Part shown: positions 19,500 to 32,814 of the stretch, one piece after another | Layout of the letters: every line of letters starts with the position of its first letter | Numbering within the stretch: the first letter of the stretch is position 1 | The notes under the pieces: model-generated | The model's database searches: none | Told to the model about the DNA's origin: nothing | The model's input: only the letters and a program-made list of their open reading frames with translations | Program-made: the position numbers and the translations under genes | Origin: Urechis unicinctus | Taxonomy: Eukaryota; Annelida; Polychaeta; Xenopneusta; Urechidae | Direction of reading: 5' to 3' | Length of the DNA: 64,000 nt | NCBI GenBank assembly: GCA_034190875.2 | Contig: CM067356.1 | Span: 53,721,602-53,785,601, forward strand

Positions 19500-20416
19500 A
19501 AAGACAATGAACAGATTGGCAATATTACCACATCAATGTCCACAACCATTAACCCCAATTTCTTAAATTATCTTGCAATTTCTCAATTTTGCAAATCAGC
19601 TGCATCTATACAGCTTGTGTTTGCCATCAGAACTGCATCTCCAGATACAGTTATGACTGAATAGCAAATAAACCCCTCTCCAAATTCCCCAGTCAATCTG
19701 CTGTGTGCCAAATTAACAGATCAATATCGCGCCAGAACACATCTGTCGCATGTGACATTGATTGATTCATCAATTGTATTCCAAGATTGCAATGGGGCAT
19801 ATGAATTCAGTTATCCCGCTCACCATTAAATCAGAAATTAAACTAGATGATTTATATTAAACAACCAGGTTGTGGTAGGCTTAAATGGTACACACACAGA
19901 TTGTGAATTAGGAACTGAATGGCATTAAATAGGTTATCATAATCAACACAATGTTCCTACCAAGTTTTGATTGGCTTTGAAGTCGCTCACATTCCTGTTA
20001 CCTCCACATCACAAACACAGCTCACCTGAAGATCAGTAAACAATTAACCAATTAGACTCAGGTAAGATAATGAGGCAGTTGACACAAGATCGATTTAGTC
20101 AGATCAAAGCAACTTGCTGGCAGACGTACATGCAAAATCACTAAACGATTTTTATGTTTTCTGGAAGAGAGAGAAACAAATCAGAAGACTGTCAAGCATA
20201 GACAAGATATGGTTATAAGCCTTGAGATCAATCAGCCTACTTCTGTGGAGAAGTTGGTCAATAGTGTGTCAAGTTTACTGTAGTGGAGAAAAATGACGAA
20301 GGTGGTTGACAAAGCAAGGTACAAACACATCATATTTCAACAGCTGTTCATTTCAGCAATAACATGGCTTAAAGGATATAACATTGTTTATAAAAAAGTT
20401 CAAGTTAATGCCATAT

Positions 20417-20539
20417 ATATATACATATATATGTATATATATATATATATACATACATATATATACATATATATATACTTATATATATGCATATATATAT
20501 ACACATATATATACACACACACACATATATATATATACC

Positions 20540-20628
<89 letters not shown>
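20417..20628. repeat. (TA)n / (TATACA)n microsatellite
   Basis: A compound tatatacata tract at 20417-20540, followed by a pure (TA)n run of about 90 bp. Confidence 0.95.
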
Positions 20629-20631
<3 letters not shown>

Positions 20632-20639
20632 CTATGACT

Positions 20640-21780
20640 AAGTTTTTATTTCACAGAACGTGCAAAAAGATGTTGCAGCGATCGCGCGTAGGCTTGCTGG
20701 GGGCAGGTTGGTCAATGGCATGGGGTGGGGGCGACGGGTGTGGACATGGTGGGAAGGAGATGGACGGGCAGGCTGAGACCCTGATAGTAGGACAATTATG
20801 TGACAAGCAGAGTGGTCCAAAGATGTTAGAACCCGATTTGGGGATCAGATTTGCTATTGGCTAAAATTGGCTCAGGTTTTGTTTATACCAGCCCACACTG
20901 CCTGTACCATCTTCAATGGCACGATCCTCCACAACATTTCAGCCATTGTATGTGACACTTTGGCAAACTAAGTGGAAGAATTGTAAAGCGTTCTGATGTT
21001 CTCCAAGGACAAATATTGGTCGGCAGTGCTGTACATTTAAAAAGCTTGCACCCATACAATTTCACACATTTGGTATCTCCAAGTCAATTTTTCACTGATG
21101 CATGTTATGGTTTACATCAGATGTATTATTCTAGACATTTGCACATAAAAAACATTGTAGCTGAAAAATATACAAACTTGTTGGCCAGCAGTATTATGAA
21201 TTTTGTTCAGATAAATTTTATCAAATCTATGTAATGGAAACCATAAGGAGTATACACAAATGGGAAGACTGATATTTATTCATATAAAAAAAATAACAAT
21301 CATTTGAAAATAGATTTTTTGGCCATTTCAATATATTATTCACTCTATTGATCCAAACATTGATTGACAAATATGCAACTTTACAGCAACCTCATACTGC
21401 AATGGTATCCATCCTTCATTGATAACACCCTGGTTGATGCCAATCAGGTTATCCACCAGTGTCCATCAAAGCATACATAGGCTTCAGCTTATATGAATGT
21501 TTTGTCTGCTCAATGAGCCTGGGGGAAATGCTGGAGTACTGAGTTACTTATTTGTGATTGATTAGTTTACCAGAAGTTATAACATTCCTTGAGTACTAAT
21601 CCCATGCAGGTTCATTGAATCTTGGAAACAAATGAAGAACTGCAGTTTTACCATGCGATGAGCCTCAAGTGTATCCTTTGAAGTGCATTGCATCCTGGAA
21701 GCAAATGACACAACACATTGCCTGATTCAATGTCAGTTGACAGCATCTAAGAGCTGCAATTGAGTTTCACTGTAGGGCAG
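20640..21780. other. Intergenic DNA
   Basis: No exon with splice support, RNA gene or transposon end was recognised. Confidence 0.5.
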
Positions 21781-21786
21781 CACAAC

Positions 21787-22378
21787 GATATGAAATATAC
21801 AACCGGCCATATCAAATGAACAACAGGCCATATCAAATGAACAACAGGCCATATCAAATGTGCAACGGGCCATATCAAATGTACAACGGGCCATATCAAA
21901 TGTACAAAAGGCCATAACAAATGAACAACAGGCCATATCAAATGTACAACGGGTGATATGAAATGTACAACAGACCATATTAAATGTACAACAGACCATA
22001 TCAAATGTACAACGGGCCATATCAAATGTACAATGGGCCATATCAAATGTACAATAGACCATATCAAATGTGCAACAGGCTATATCAAATGTACTTCGGG
22101 CCATATCAAATGTAAAAGAGCCATATCAAATGAACAACGGGCCATATCAAATGCACAACAGGCGATATGAAATTTACAACTGGCCATATCAGATGTGCAA
22201 CGGGCCATATCAAATGTACAACGGGCCATATCAAATGTACAACAGATCATATTAAATGTACAACAGATCATATCAAATGTACAACAGATCATATCAAATG
22301 TACAACAGACCATATCAAATGTGCAAATGAACAACGGGCCATATAAAATGTACAACGGGCCATATCAATTGTACAATC
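21787..22378. repeat. 21-bp minisatellite, about 28 copies
   Basis: The unit contains ccatatcaaatgtacaac. Variants change the bases before ccatatc (ggg, agg, aga) and the word after atg. Like the 4.9-kb array, the unit is 21 bp and stop-free in several frames, so long 7-residue-repeat ORFs occur on both strands. It lies between the two divergent genes. Confidence 0.95.
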
Positions 22379-24185
22379 AGACTGAGGGCATTGCTACTTC
22401 ACCCCCACCTTCCACCCTACCCACTCCAGTGACATTTGCACTGCAAGTTTATATCAACTCCTTTGGATACCCAGGCCATAACACACTCCCTTTGGCTATA
22501 CCTTGTCTGTCTACGGACCCTCAAAACTGTTCTGCATGGAAAGGGCGTCTTCAAGGAAAGATAGTCAGACAGGCTTTACCCTCGGGGGAGGATTAATCAA
22601 CGCGGATGATGTTGATGATGATGCACGTAACTAGCCTCTTATCTCCACTCCAGTGATACTCACTACTGTTATGCTTTTCCTAGAACTTACAGTAAGATCT
22701 TGATTGGCAGTCATATAATAATGGCCAAAAATTGGAGTGAATATGAGCATCAGAATGATGACAATCTTAGCCAGTGCCAGAATTTAAATGCAATGATTGA
22801 AACCTTGTTCTTGGAATTGCCCACAAAGTCATTTCTGATGTGATCATCTGATCAATCATTAATCAATCATTAATCAATCATCAAATATTGCTAAATACTA
22901 AAGCTGTTCTATTTGTCCAGGAAAAGTCCTCGTCCACAATTCAGCAACATCCCTCACGTCATTGTAAAATCCTTGCCTTAAAGTTCTTGGCCATAACTTT
23001 ATTACAGTGTCCTTTCTTTATTTTTTCCATCCAGATGTCAATATCATAAATTCAAAGACAATAAAACCTATGTTGTTTTAATCAAATTGCAAACCTTCAA
23101 TACAATTAAGTTTGCCATTTATCAACTGGCAATGATAGAGTGGATGGGTGGAGGGGTGGAGGTGTGGGGGGGGGGCATGAACCCTAAGACAGCCTTACTG
23201 GCACACCCTTCTTCATATATTCCTCCATGGTAGCACTGGATTGTCAGCCAGATTTTACAACTCTCAACCCTTTTATCCACCACAACTATTTTTCCACTTA
23301 AGGATTGTGAAGCTGACAAAAGTGGTAAGTTCACTACTCCTAAACCTTCTTTGTAACTCTGATATGCCCTGCTGGTGATGACGCTACAGGAGCTGAGTGG
23401 AAAATAATTGAAATGTGGATTCATTGATGAAAAAACCTAATTCTCACAGGCACTGGGCTCCAGCTGTCAGGCTTTTAAGCACTGCAAGACTGGATTAATA
23501 GCAGGCGATCAGAAGCCTCACATTGGAAACCATGTACTTGCAAGTCAGCAAACACACCATCCATTATCAGGCAGGGGACGACCCTCGATTGAAGCGATGC
23601 ACTCCGAACGAAGTGAATTCCCTTAGATTGAAGTGATTTAAGTCACAAAGGGTGTGCAACAAGTGCGGTTGAATATTCAGCCATTATTGTAAACGAAACC
23701 TGAAAAACAAGTACCAGATTACCATTGCCAAATATTTACATATTTCTGTATTATTTACCTGATAAGACATAACCAATCACTCAGGTAGTGTTTAAAATAA
23801 TCAATCTTTATAGATTAAAACTCCACCTTTCAGATAAAACCAGTCCCAACTCTGTCAGATGACTTCTGAGTGTTCCATGGTTAAAACAATCGAGACCTTG
23901 ATTTAACAGGAGCCAAATCGACACGAATAAAACTACGGAACTTCGTTCCAAGCAACCTATTGTAAACAAAACCATGTGCTTTAGGCACTTTTGAAATGGT
24001 CCCTCGCAATTCAACCTCTTAACCAATCAGAAACGGGTTCACATATGTGTAAGTGTCCATTTTATAACAGTGGGTATTATTTGCCAGTGGCACATGTTTA
24101 CATTCTCGAAAATCATCAAAACGGCATACATCATCCAAATGTAGACGGTTTTTAAAATATCAGTTATCACAAGGAGTTATAGCCA
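22379..24185. other. Intergenic DNA
   Basis: Mostly AT-rich. There is a short 12-bp direct repeat (atcaatcattaa) near 22850 and a G-run at 23160. No gene was recognised. Confidence 0.5.
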
Positions 24186-24400
24186 ATAGCAGGAGTAGAA
24201 ACGACGCCGAGATCAAAGAGATCTCGCGCGCAGTGCCTGCCTCGGCGAGATCGCCACAAGATCTATGTCTCGCTCACATTTCAGTTCGGCAAGCTGTGGC
24301 GTAAGCTGCAGTGCGAGAAACTTCATTTCCTTTTTCGAAAACTTTCACCAGTATCACCAAACCTGATGGATTTGCCCGACGAGGTAATTAATTATATATC
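24186..24400 (+). promoter_or_regulatory. CpG-rich block with a candidate first coding exon
   Basis: CpG density rises sharply at 24200-24300 (gacgccgag, ctcgcgcgcag, ctcggcgagatcgcc) against an AT-rich background. It is followed by ATG at 24366 encoding MDLPDE and then a consensus-like donor (GAG|gtaatt). Such an opening resembles the start of an F-box (LPDE-V), but I found no second exon, so no gene is claimed. Alternatively the block is the distal promoter or a 5'-UTR exon of the GLT1D1-like gene on the other strand. Confidence 0.3.
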
Positions 24401-25600
24401 AATAAACACGCTATCATAGTTTCCTTTTTTGGGTTATCAATATGTTTTATTCGATTAAAGTTTGCAAGTGTTTATTCCGCATCGAGATACCATATTTTCG
24501 GCTTGGAACTTCAACATATGTTTTTTAATCTCTTGAAATTTGTGAAATATTCACATAAAAATATTTTGGGTATTCGTTGAGTGAACAAAGACAAATCTAA
24601 TTGTCACGTTTATTAAGCTATTAAATGTGTACTTTTTATTGTATTGAGCTAAATACGTGAGCGATAATACCTTGAATTTGAACAAATTGTCAAATCTCAA
24701 ACTTCCAGAATTTTTCAAATTAATCAAAAACTATGTTGTATTGTTTGACCAGATAGCGGCACAAATGCCTTAACCAATAACCAAACAGAATCCATTATAA
24801 ATAATTGTAAATTCCCTAATAGTTTACCTCCAAATCGCATCCAAATACGACGTATATTTGTCAGTCCAATATGGCTGACAGTGGGCGATAATTTGGTGTT
24901 ATTACTTACGGGTGGCATACTTATGCAATGTCAGAATACTTATATGTAACTAACTATAACCTAGAATATGTATCTTGTCCCAGCAAATTTGTTATTTTGG
25001 ATTTTTGTACCACTTAATAACTAAAAAGTTGAATTTATGAGCTCTATTTGTTAAATGATATAGATTGGTGTAGGCTTGTTCTGTATTTTATTTATGTTAT
25101 TCTGTTTATTTGTTGGGCATATTGAAGTGCAAATAAATAGTTCTCACTTTAGTCTCATTGTTTACATAAACCTACAGCTACTTCTGTTTTAGCATGAAGA
25201 AACATGACATCAGTATGTGGTTGTGACATGAATATGCAATTTATAATACAACGTTAATATGAATTAAGGATATACAGGCAACCAGAAAAATAACCCAATT
25301 TATAAATATATTTGATAACAAAATATGACAGACTAGCTGACAATGTGTATGAAAAATTTAAAAGCTGGAAAACAATGCTTGGCCAACATTACATTACATC
25401 TCAATCACTCAACACAGTACTGAGAGTGGTACATTCATTTGAACCCTGCACACAAATCACAGTTAATGTTTCGAGATCTTTAAGTATTTTTCTTAAACCC
25501 TTTGAACATTTCATGGACACTTTCTCTAGCCTTTCATGGCATCTTTTTAACAGTTACATCCACTGTCATGCGGACCAGATGTGCTCCAAGTAAATCAAAA
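24401..25600. other. AT-rich intergenic DNA
   Basis: No feature supported. A 93-codon plus-strand ORF at 25312-25593 has no recognisable domain and no splice context. Confidence 0.5.
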
Positions 25601-25619
25601 TGAACTCTCCAAGAGCTGA

Positions 25620-26340
25620 AGTCGCGCGTCAGATTTACGTTGCGTGTCATCGAAACTCCTAGCATGACAACGCGTTTCAATTCTCACGCAAATACTGATA
25701 TTTTACTTCAGACTCGGAAAATGTGATGACAAGGCACGTACAGGACATAGTTAATGACATTTTGCAATCGAGTATACCGCCTGCTGTTGTTAACTCGTCT
25801 ACTGACACTTGCAAATGTATCCATGCCATTTCGTCTATGTTCCCCGCGAACTTGACCTCGGGTCAAAGCTTCCGGTTTCCTCGCTGGCTCGCTTGATGTC
25901 GCAACACAAAGTACACTAAGCGCTGCCAAGCGCGAGAAAACACTCACTGCCGAGTCACGCACGCGAGCGCCTCGGCGGCGACTTCAAAGGGCGTTGCCAC
26001 TCCTTCTTCTCCAACGAGACTAACCTGGCTGAGAAACCGATGCTAACCCTATGGGAGTTCTGGGTCAATGCATGTCATATGTCTGTGTATGTTTCGGGTA
26101 TGAATCGGGGATCTTGACCGGCGCCAGCATCAGTATTCAGTATACTTCTAAAACGTTTCCATTTTATCTGTTGTTTTTAATATATATCAAGGGGTGTCAG
26201 TTGAACAACGCGACAAGCGGCCGCGAGTAAACTGTAACTATCGTTTTCATCGATTTGGAAAAATGTACAATTGACCTTGCGGCACAAGCGAAGCCGTTTG
26301 TTGCGACGTTCTGTTGACACCGCTACTAATATATCGGTAT
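25620..26340. promoter_or_regulatory. CpG-rich promoter-like region upstream of SLC15A4
   Basis: CpG clusters recur through this block (gtcgcgcgtc, acgcacgcgagcgcctcggcggcg, caacgcgacaagcggccgcgag) whereas flanking DNA is CpG-poor. It is 0.9-1.6 kb upstream of the SLC15A4-like start codon and faces the divergent GLT1D1-like gene. A minus-strand 84-codon ORF here (25708-25962) begins with a hydrophobic signal-like stretch but has no support. Promoter activity is inferred. Confidence 0.35.
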
Positions 26341-27197
26341 GCGGTGGCCATTATATTATCGCTCAATATCATTATCCCCTACATCAACCCTTCCATCAAC
26401 TTAACAAATTGAATTACGGAAAATTAATATAGATCTAAAATAACTATGTGTGCATCATCTTAAGAAGATTTAACACGATAAAGTAATCAACATACCACAA
26501 GTAAGATGAAATGGAACTAGGAAAAATTCTCCAGGTGTCAACGCGTAAATGCTCGAATCAAATTAAGCCTCGGATAAAATTTCAGGGCAGTTTCAGGAAA
26601 AGATTTATCTTGAATAAGTGAGATAGTGAGTGAGTGAGTGGGTTAATGGGTTAGTGAATTATTAAGTCAGAGTTATTTGCCCAGCGTCATTGACAGTCTA
26701 AATTTTGAGACAACAATTTCACTATAGTTTCAATTTTTGATTCCTTCATTACATACAGACGAATTTTATCTTATGTTCCAAATCCGATGAGACAATATAT
26801 CAATCCGAACTTATAAACAAATATCTAAGCCATGACAGATTGAATCACGAGCTACCAGGAATTTATCTAGAGTAAACATCGGATTTGGATAGAATTATTC
26901 CCCCACCGGGAGTTTCAACACAAGAGAACCGATGCTGTGTATGTACTCGTACTACTTATATACCTTTTCAAGATGAAACATTAAAGTCGCAAGGCACATG
27001 ATCGAAACAAGTCGGCTAACGCTGGAACAACCCACTAGATCTAACAGTCTAATGGTTTTATCGTTTTTAACGTTTGATTCAGTGGGTTGATATGAGAAAT
27101 TAAGCCTTTTCTTTGCAATGGATTACTTTGGGGTGATTCACTTTGAATGAGATATCCTTATGTGGTGTTGCATCCGTCGATGCTTAGTTGATTGAGA
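26341..27197. other. 5' flank of the SLC15A4-like gene
   Basis: AT-rich. It contains a short gtgagtgagtgagtg run at 26629 and presumably the 5' UTR. No exon boundary could be fixed. An in-frame TGA at 27189 confirms 27198 as the first ATG in the coding frame. Confidence 0.5.
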
Positions 27198-30100
27198 ATG
27201 AATGGAGAAACTGAAAGGGCCCCATTGCTTGGGAATCTTGTTGGGAATGGATCCAATGCCAATGGCCCCGAGACCGGCCACTATCGATATGTTGGTCGCA
27301 CCAGGTCCTATGCAACACCTAACAGAACGGTTTACGCCAGCGCAGTGGTTCTGTTCAGCGTGGTATTCGAAAAAATAGCATTCTATGCGCTTGTGGGCAA
27401 CTTGGTACTATTCTTAAACAGTGATCCTCTGATGTGGCTGTCATACAATGCCACAAACGCCCTCTACGTCTTTACAGGGCTTTCTTACATGTGTGCTATC
27501 ATAGGCGGTTGGATTGCGGACTCATGTTTGGGAAAATACAAAACAATTGTTATTTTTTATGTTATATATCTAATTGGATATGCTGGGATGCCTACGATAC
27601 CTCAATACCCCTATGAGAAAAACACATCAAGCGCTCATAAATGGTGTGGAAATTTGCGAAATGAGTCTGGTTCTCTAACTCACTACAGCTGGACTAAAAA
27701 TGCACAATTAATTAGTCAAATTGGCAACTCCACTGACCAACGGAGTCCAAGTGAGGAAACGTGTGCGTGGGTCGTCTATCTCTCCATTGCTGTGATAGGA
27801 ATTGGAAGCAGTGGAATTAAAGCAAATATTGCCCCATTTGGAGCAGACCAGGTGTGTTCATGGCTTTGACTAGCAAATATAATGTACTTACCATCAATAT
27901 TTGACTACAAATCTGCAGATGTACTATGTGCATCATATATTGTGTTGCATTAACATATTGATTCTGTTAAAAATTTATGATGAAAATTTAAATTTCATCA
28001 AATGCAATATGTTTGTTTCATCTTCAGGTGAAAATGACAGGTCCAACTGCAAGTCGTGTGTTCTTTAACTGGTACTACTGGAGTATCAATATTGGATCCC
28101 TTATTGCGCTTGGAGTTGTAGCTTACATTCAACAAGCGATTAGCTTCTTCTGGGGTTACATCATCCCAATCATCTGCCTGTTCATATCGACTGTCATATT
28201 CATATGTGGTAAAAACTCTTCATTATAGTAGAAATAATTAAATAATTGATTTGAATTAATATTGACACCAATACTGAATTTATGTATATCATTTCCTTAC
28301 AAGAAGGTCAATTAATTATGAAATGATCAGGTTTTAATTCAATGTGCAGGTTGTTGATCATTGTTGGATTATAATCAATGATTTGAATAGACATTGATTG
28401 GTCATGAGCCAATGTATTTTAAAGAATTAAGGTTAGCATGCTGCATCATAATTGATCAAAATAGTGAGTGTTTCTCTTCCTCTAGGTCCATATGATGATG
28501 ACTTTGTGTGTGTAGGGTTTTGTTGTTATGTGATAAAGCCCCCAACTGGCAGCATCATTGGAAACATCTTCAGGATTCTGAAGGAAGCATTGAATACGGG
28601 GTGTAGGAGAAGACACAGACCCCGCACACACTCCTTCACTTCCAGGTATGTTCTATGGTATCTACTTTGGTTCCATGTGGGTGGGGAACGAGTTTATGGA
28701 TATAGACAGTTCCTATATGTTTGACTGCACTAATTCTAGCTACTTGCATAGTTTCTATTCAAGTTAGTAAATCCCATTTTTTACCTCTTACTCTGTGTGT
28801 GTTTAGCCGAACTCTGGACGAAGAGTTGGACGCTGCTCCTGGTTGCATCGACATGGCCAAAGTACGCTACGGGGGAAGTTTTCACGACTCCCTCGTTGAT
28901 GACGTGAAAGCTCTCGGAAAAATCTGCTGTGTTTTCGCAGCCCTTATTCCGTACTGGATTGTTTATCTTCAGGTTATTATCAATATACAAATGATATTAT
29001 CATTTTATTATTTTCCATTGTGGGATTTGATTTGCTTTTAAACAATCTTCATCCTGTTTTTGTAAGCCAACAACAATACCAGAATGTATTTTCTTTATTA
29101 GTTTCACTTTATTGTTTATCATCATATCCATTTTGTTTATCAGAATCTCCATTTTATTCATCAATATTTATATTATTTATCAACATATCCATTTTGTTTA
29201 TCAGAATCTCTATTTTATTCATCAATATTTATATTATTTATCAACATATCCATATTGTTTATTGACATCTATATATTGTCTATCTTCATCTCTAAATTCT
29301 TCTTCAAATCTCCTTATTCTTTGTCAACATCTGTAGTCTTTATAAGCATCTATTTTCTTTATCTGCATGAAAATGTCAGTTGACTTTGATCTTATGGACC
29401 TTGTTACCTTATCTTGTTCCAGATGTCAACAACATTTGTTATACAAGGTTTACACATGAAGCTTAGCTTTGGGAGTGGTGACAATGATACTGAGACCACT
29501 TGTGCCAGTGACAGCGGGTCCAAATTCAATGTAATGTTTTTATGTTATTTGGTTTTCAAAATATTGTGGAAAACTCTATAGTAATTCAATTATTTTTCAT
29601 AAATTGTTATTGTAAAGGAGAAGGATTGAATTGATGTTTTGTTTTGTGACCATACTTATAATTTATCCATGTGAGTCTGTGAGTCACTTTTTTGTAGTGT
29701 CAGCTCTGGTAGTATTTTTAATTTACTGCAGGATTCCACCTTCGGCGTTAGAGCAAAGAAAAAAGCCACCCATCCATTATCATCATGAACCTCATCAATC
29801 ACCATATGTATACCATGACATTGAAATCCATGTTTAACCCTATTTACACCACTTATGATGTGTAACGTACAACAGGTGCCGGCCGCTTGGCTCTCTCTGT
29901 TTGATGTCATCTTCCTCATCATTCTCATCCCACTACTCGACCGGGTAATCTACCCAGCCCTAGACCGACGTGGTTACCAGCTATCTCTCAGGGCCCGCAT
30001 CGTGTTTGGGATGGTGTTTGCCGTGGCCTCTGTTTGCTGCGCGGGGGGTCTCGAGAACATGCGCCTGTATATGTACCGCAAGAGAGGTATACATTGGCAG

Positions 30101-31416
30101 TGTGTTGGTGAGTAGAGATGTGTTCTTTATTGAATGTGTTGTCAAACTTTAAGGAGTATTGAAACACTATGTCATGTCTCATGTCGATTCAGATTTGTTC
30201 CACTAGATTGATTTCTGTAACATAAATATGGATAGATTATCTTTCAATTATTGCTGTTTTGCCAGAGATAGTGAGTGTGCATGAATATTTATCTTGTAGG
30301 TTTCTGCCATGTGACCATGAAAAATGTATAGAAAGTTTTAACAGTTATTGGGATTTGCGTTTCTTGTAGCATATTGAAAAATGTTTCAGTTTTCCATTAA
30401 CAACTGGATTGGAATAACCTATATTTGTTTTGGGCTGGGTGATGCCATTTCACAATAGATTAGAAATATCATGCAATATTGCTGGAAAATACAAGAAAAT
30501 CTTGAGAGTATTTCCAAGGATAGTCCATCATAAGTGAGGTTAAGCATAACTTAATGATAAACTAATCACTACCAAAACATTGGTTGCCCCAGTCAATGCC
30601 ATTAGTGATCTTCGGTGTTTATATTCGTGTTGTCAATTACTTTATTAATCACAAGACAAATAATAAAATAATCTAATTTTGGTGGAGTATCAGTGTAGTT
30701 ATAATATATTGCTTGTTGGTTTCAGGAAGCACCCATTACAGAGCAGCCAAGTTGAGCATTGTGTGGCAGATTCCTCAGTATGCGCTGATTGGAATCAGCG
30801 AAGCCTTTGCCAGCATCGCCTGTATGTATTTTAATATTTATTACAATGAAAACCTATTATAAGGCGATCATTGAGGTCAGTAATATGTCATCGCGAACAA
30901 TTTCTTCACAGTAAATGTTGACTTAATATCCTAAAAGACTGCTATTTTGCCCTTTCGGATCACGCAGGTCTGGAGCTGGCTTACATTCACGCCCCCCGCT
31001 CGATGCAAGGACTCATTATGGGTCTGTTTTGGCTATTCACGGGGATAGGTTCACTCCTAGGAACAGCCACGATGTACTTTTTCAATGGAATCTGGTTTTT
31101 CCCCTGGGATAATGGCGACATAAACTGCCATGATTATAATTATAAAGGTCACCAACACAACTGTCATTTGGATTACTATTTCTTCTTCCTGGCTGGGTTG
31201 TTATTCCTGGCTATCATAATGTTTATCATCATAGCGTGGAAGTTGGATATTGGTAAAGGGGCACCTGCGAGACACAGTGTACACAGTGCCATTTCTCCCA
31301 GCGGTCAATCACGAACCCCTCCAAGCAGCAATATTGACAACAGCAGCAGTGTACAAATTGATCGCAGTCTGCCATTTTTGACAGAAGATGATTCAAGCAG
31401 CCCTTCAAACAGTTAG
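27198..31416 (+). CDS. SLC15A4: SLC15A4 (PHT1)-like proton/peptide-histidine transporter, 8 exons
   Basis: Multi-pass POT/PTR2 carrier expected in endolysosomal membranes, exporting histidine and small peptides with protons. Exons: 27198-27851, 28028-28208, 28516-28645, 28807-28972, 29423-29530, 29876-30107, 30726-30821, 30968-31416. All introns are GT-AG and phases agree; total 2016 bp, 671 aa (human about 577). The N-terminus carries TERAPLLG, an acidic dileucine sorting signal also present in human SLC15A4. The family signature [13 protein letters not shown] is at the start of exon 2; [51 protein letters not shown] and [10 protein letters not shown] follow in the expected order. The ExxER proton-coupling motif of TM1 reads VVFEK here, so its first Glu is replaced. 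The tail after the last helix is Ser-rich and ends [14 protein letters not shown]. An upstream exon 3 acceptor (exon from 28486) would add 10 residues; I prefer 28516 because it matches the human spacing. Confidence 0.93.
29126..29265. repeat. 61-bp tandem duplication in SLC15A4 intron 4
   Basis: Two copies and part of a third of a 61-bp AT-rich unit containing ttttgtttatcagaatctc. The copies differ at very few positions. Confidence 0.85.
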
Positions 31417-32810
31417 CTTTGTATCTTTCAGAAACTTATAAATTTTCCAGATAATTGTGTTAGACATGCACAGATTATCCTTTATCCCTCACTATGTTGT
31501 ATATTATGAAGATTATATTGGTAACTATAACAAAATTTTATCAGTATCTCAAATTGTCTCTCTTTCAAAATGTTGAAGTTATTTTTATCGAAATGAGAAT
31601 ACGGCTTCATACAAGTCTCTCACTTCTGCCATTCTTTTGTGCCATGTATTTCTCATTTTACTTTGGGGCTGTGCAAAATTTTAATGAAGTTTGTTTTTAG
31701 TCAAATTATCATAACTAATGCATTGTTTTGGTGTGTAAATTTATTGAACTTGTCACAATCAAAAACCTTGGTCACCTGTTTATTGCCTGAATTTTATTTC
31801 CCACAAAATGTTTTGTGATTAACCTGTATTTTACTTTTTAGCATTTTGTCAATTTGTGATGATTAAGCTGTATATAAAGTCAATGGTTTAATATTTTAAG
31901 CATTTTTGTTTGTTTGTTGGTTGATTTTTTTATGAATTGGACATTATGTTTTTAACACATGCATTATGAGATCATCGTAACGTTTTAATAAGTGTAGTTG
32001 TGACTGGTTGATGGGACAAATTTGGGCCTTTGCATTAGAAATGACATTCTTTATATTTTTAAAGCTTATGTATTACAACTATTCACTATATTATAACGTG
32101 ACATAAGATCTTAATGTATACCTGTTTGTATATGTTAATGCCTTGCATTTATGTAATGTCTGTGATTTACAGTGTATGTGCCCAATTGCTCTATTATATT
32201 TCATTGATTTAAGTGGAAGCTGTTTGGGGGAAATGATTCCTGTGTTACAGCTGTAAAGTTTATGAATAGTCCACGAATGAATGTAAAATCAAACGTGCCT
32301 TCGCCTTCATGGGACATCCTGCAGAAGTAGATGTTTTTCTTTTGCATTAGTACCAGCAACATCTAAAAACTTTAATGCTTCTTCATATGTGTCTGGCAGA
32401 TCAATTATATTTTATTTGTGTCAAATTTAGTAGCTTATACCACACTGCATTGACATCCATTGAATATAGACCATAACAACTTGACCCTATACAGCTCTTT
32501 GATTTGCTGTAAAAAGTTTGATTTTTTTTTTTGGCTTCACATTGTCACATACCATAGTAATTATATTTGCAAATGTGTTGTGATCTCTTCAGTTACCCAG
32601 GGCAAGACCTGTATCAAATAGAGATAATTAAAGATGACTCGCTGGGCTTATTCCACATCAGTTGCTTAAAAAAGGACAAACCTAACAGACTCCTTAGTTT
32701 AATTTAACGTATATACTGTGTATTGGTCACAAAATGTTTGACAAATTGTTTTATTTTATACACATGCGACCAAAAAAACGAGGAAATATTGTTCTTGCTT
32801 TCTTGTTCAT
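31417..32810. other. 3' UTR/flank of the SLC15A4-like gene
   Basis: AT-rich with no further ORF. The poly(A) site was not determined; an ATTAAA at about 32625 is one candidate. Confidence 0.4.
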
Positions 32811-32814
32811 TGAT

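Noticed and set aside
21733..22596. Several 90-130-codon ORFs with 7-residue repeats
   Set aside because: They come from the stop-free 21-bp minisatellite read on either strand; no start context or domain.
25312..25593. 93-codon plus-strand ORF near the SLC15A4 promoter
   Set aside because: No homology I recognise and no splice or codon evidence.
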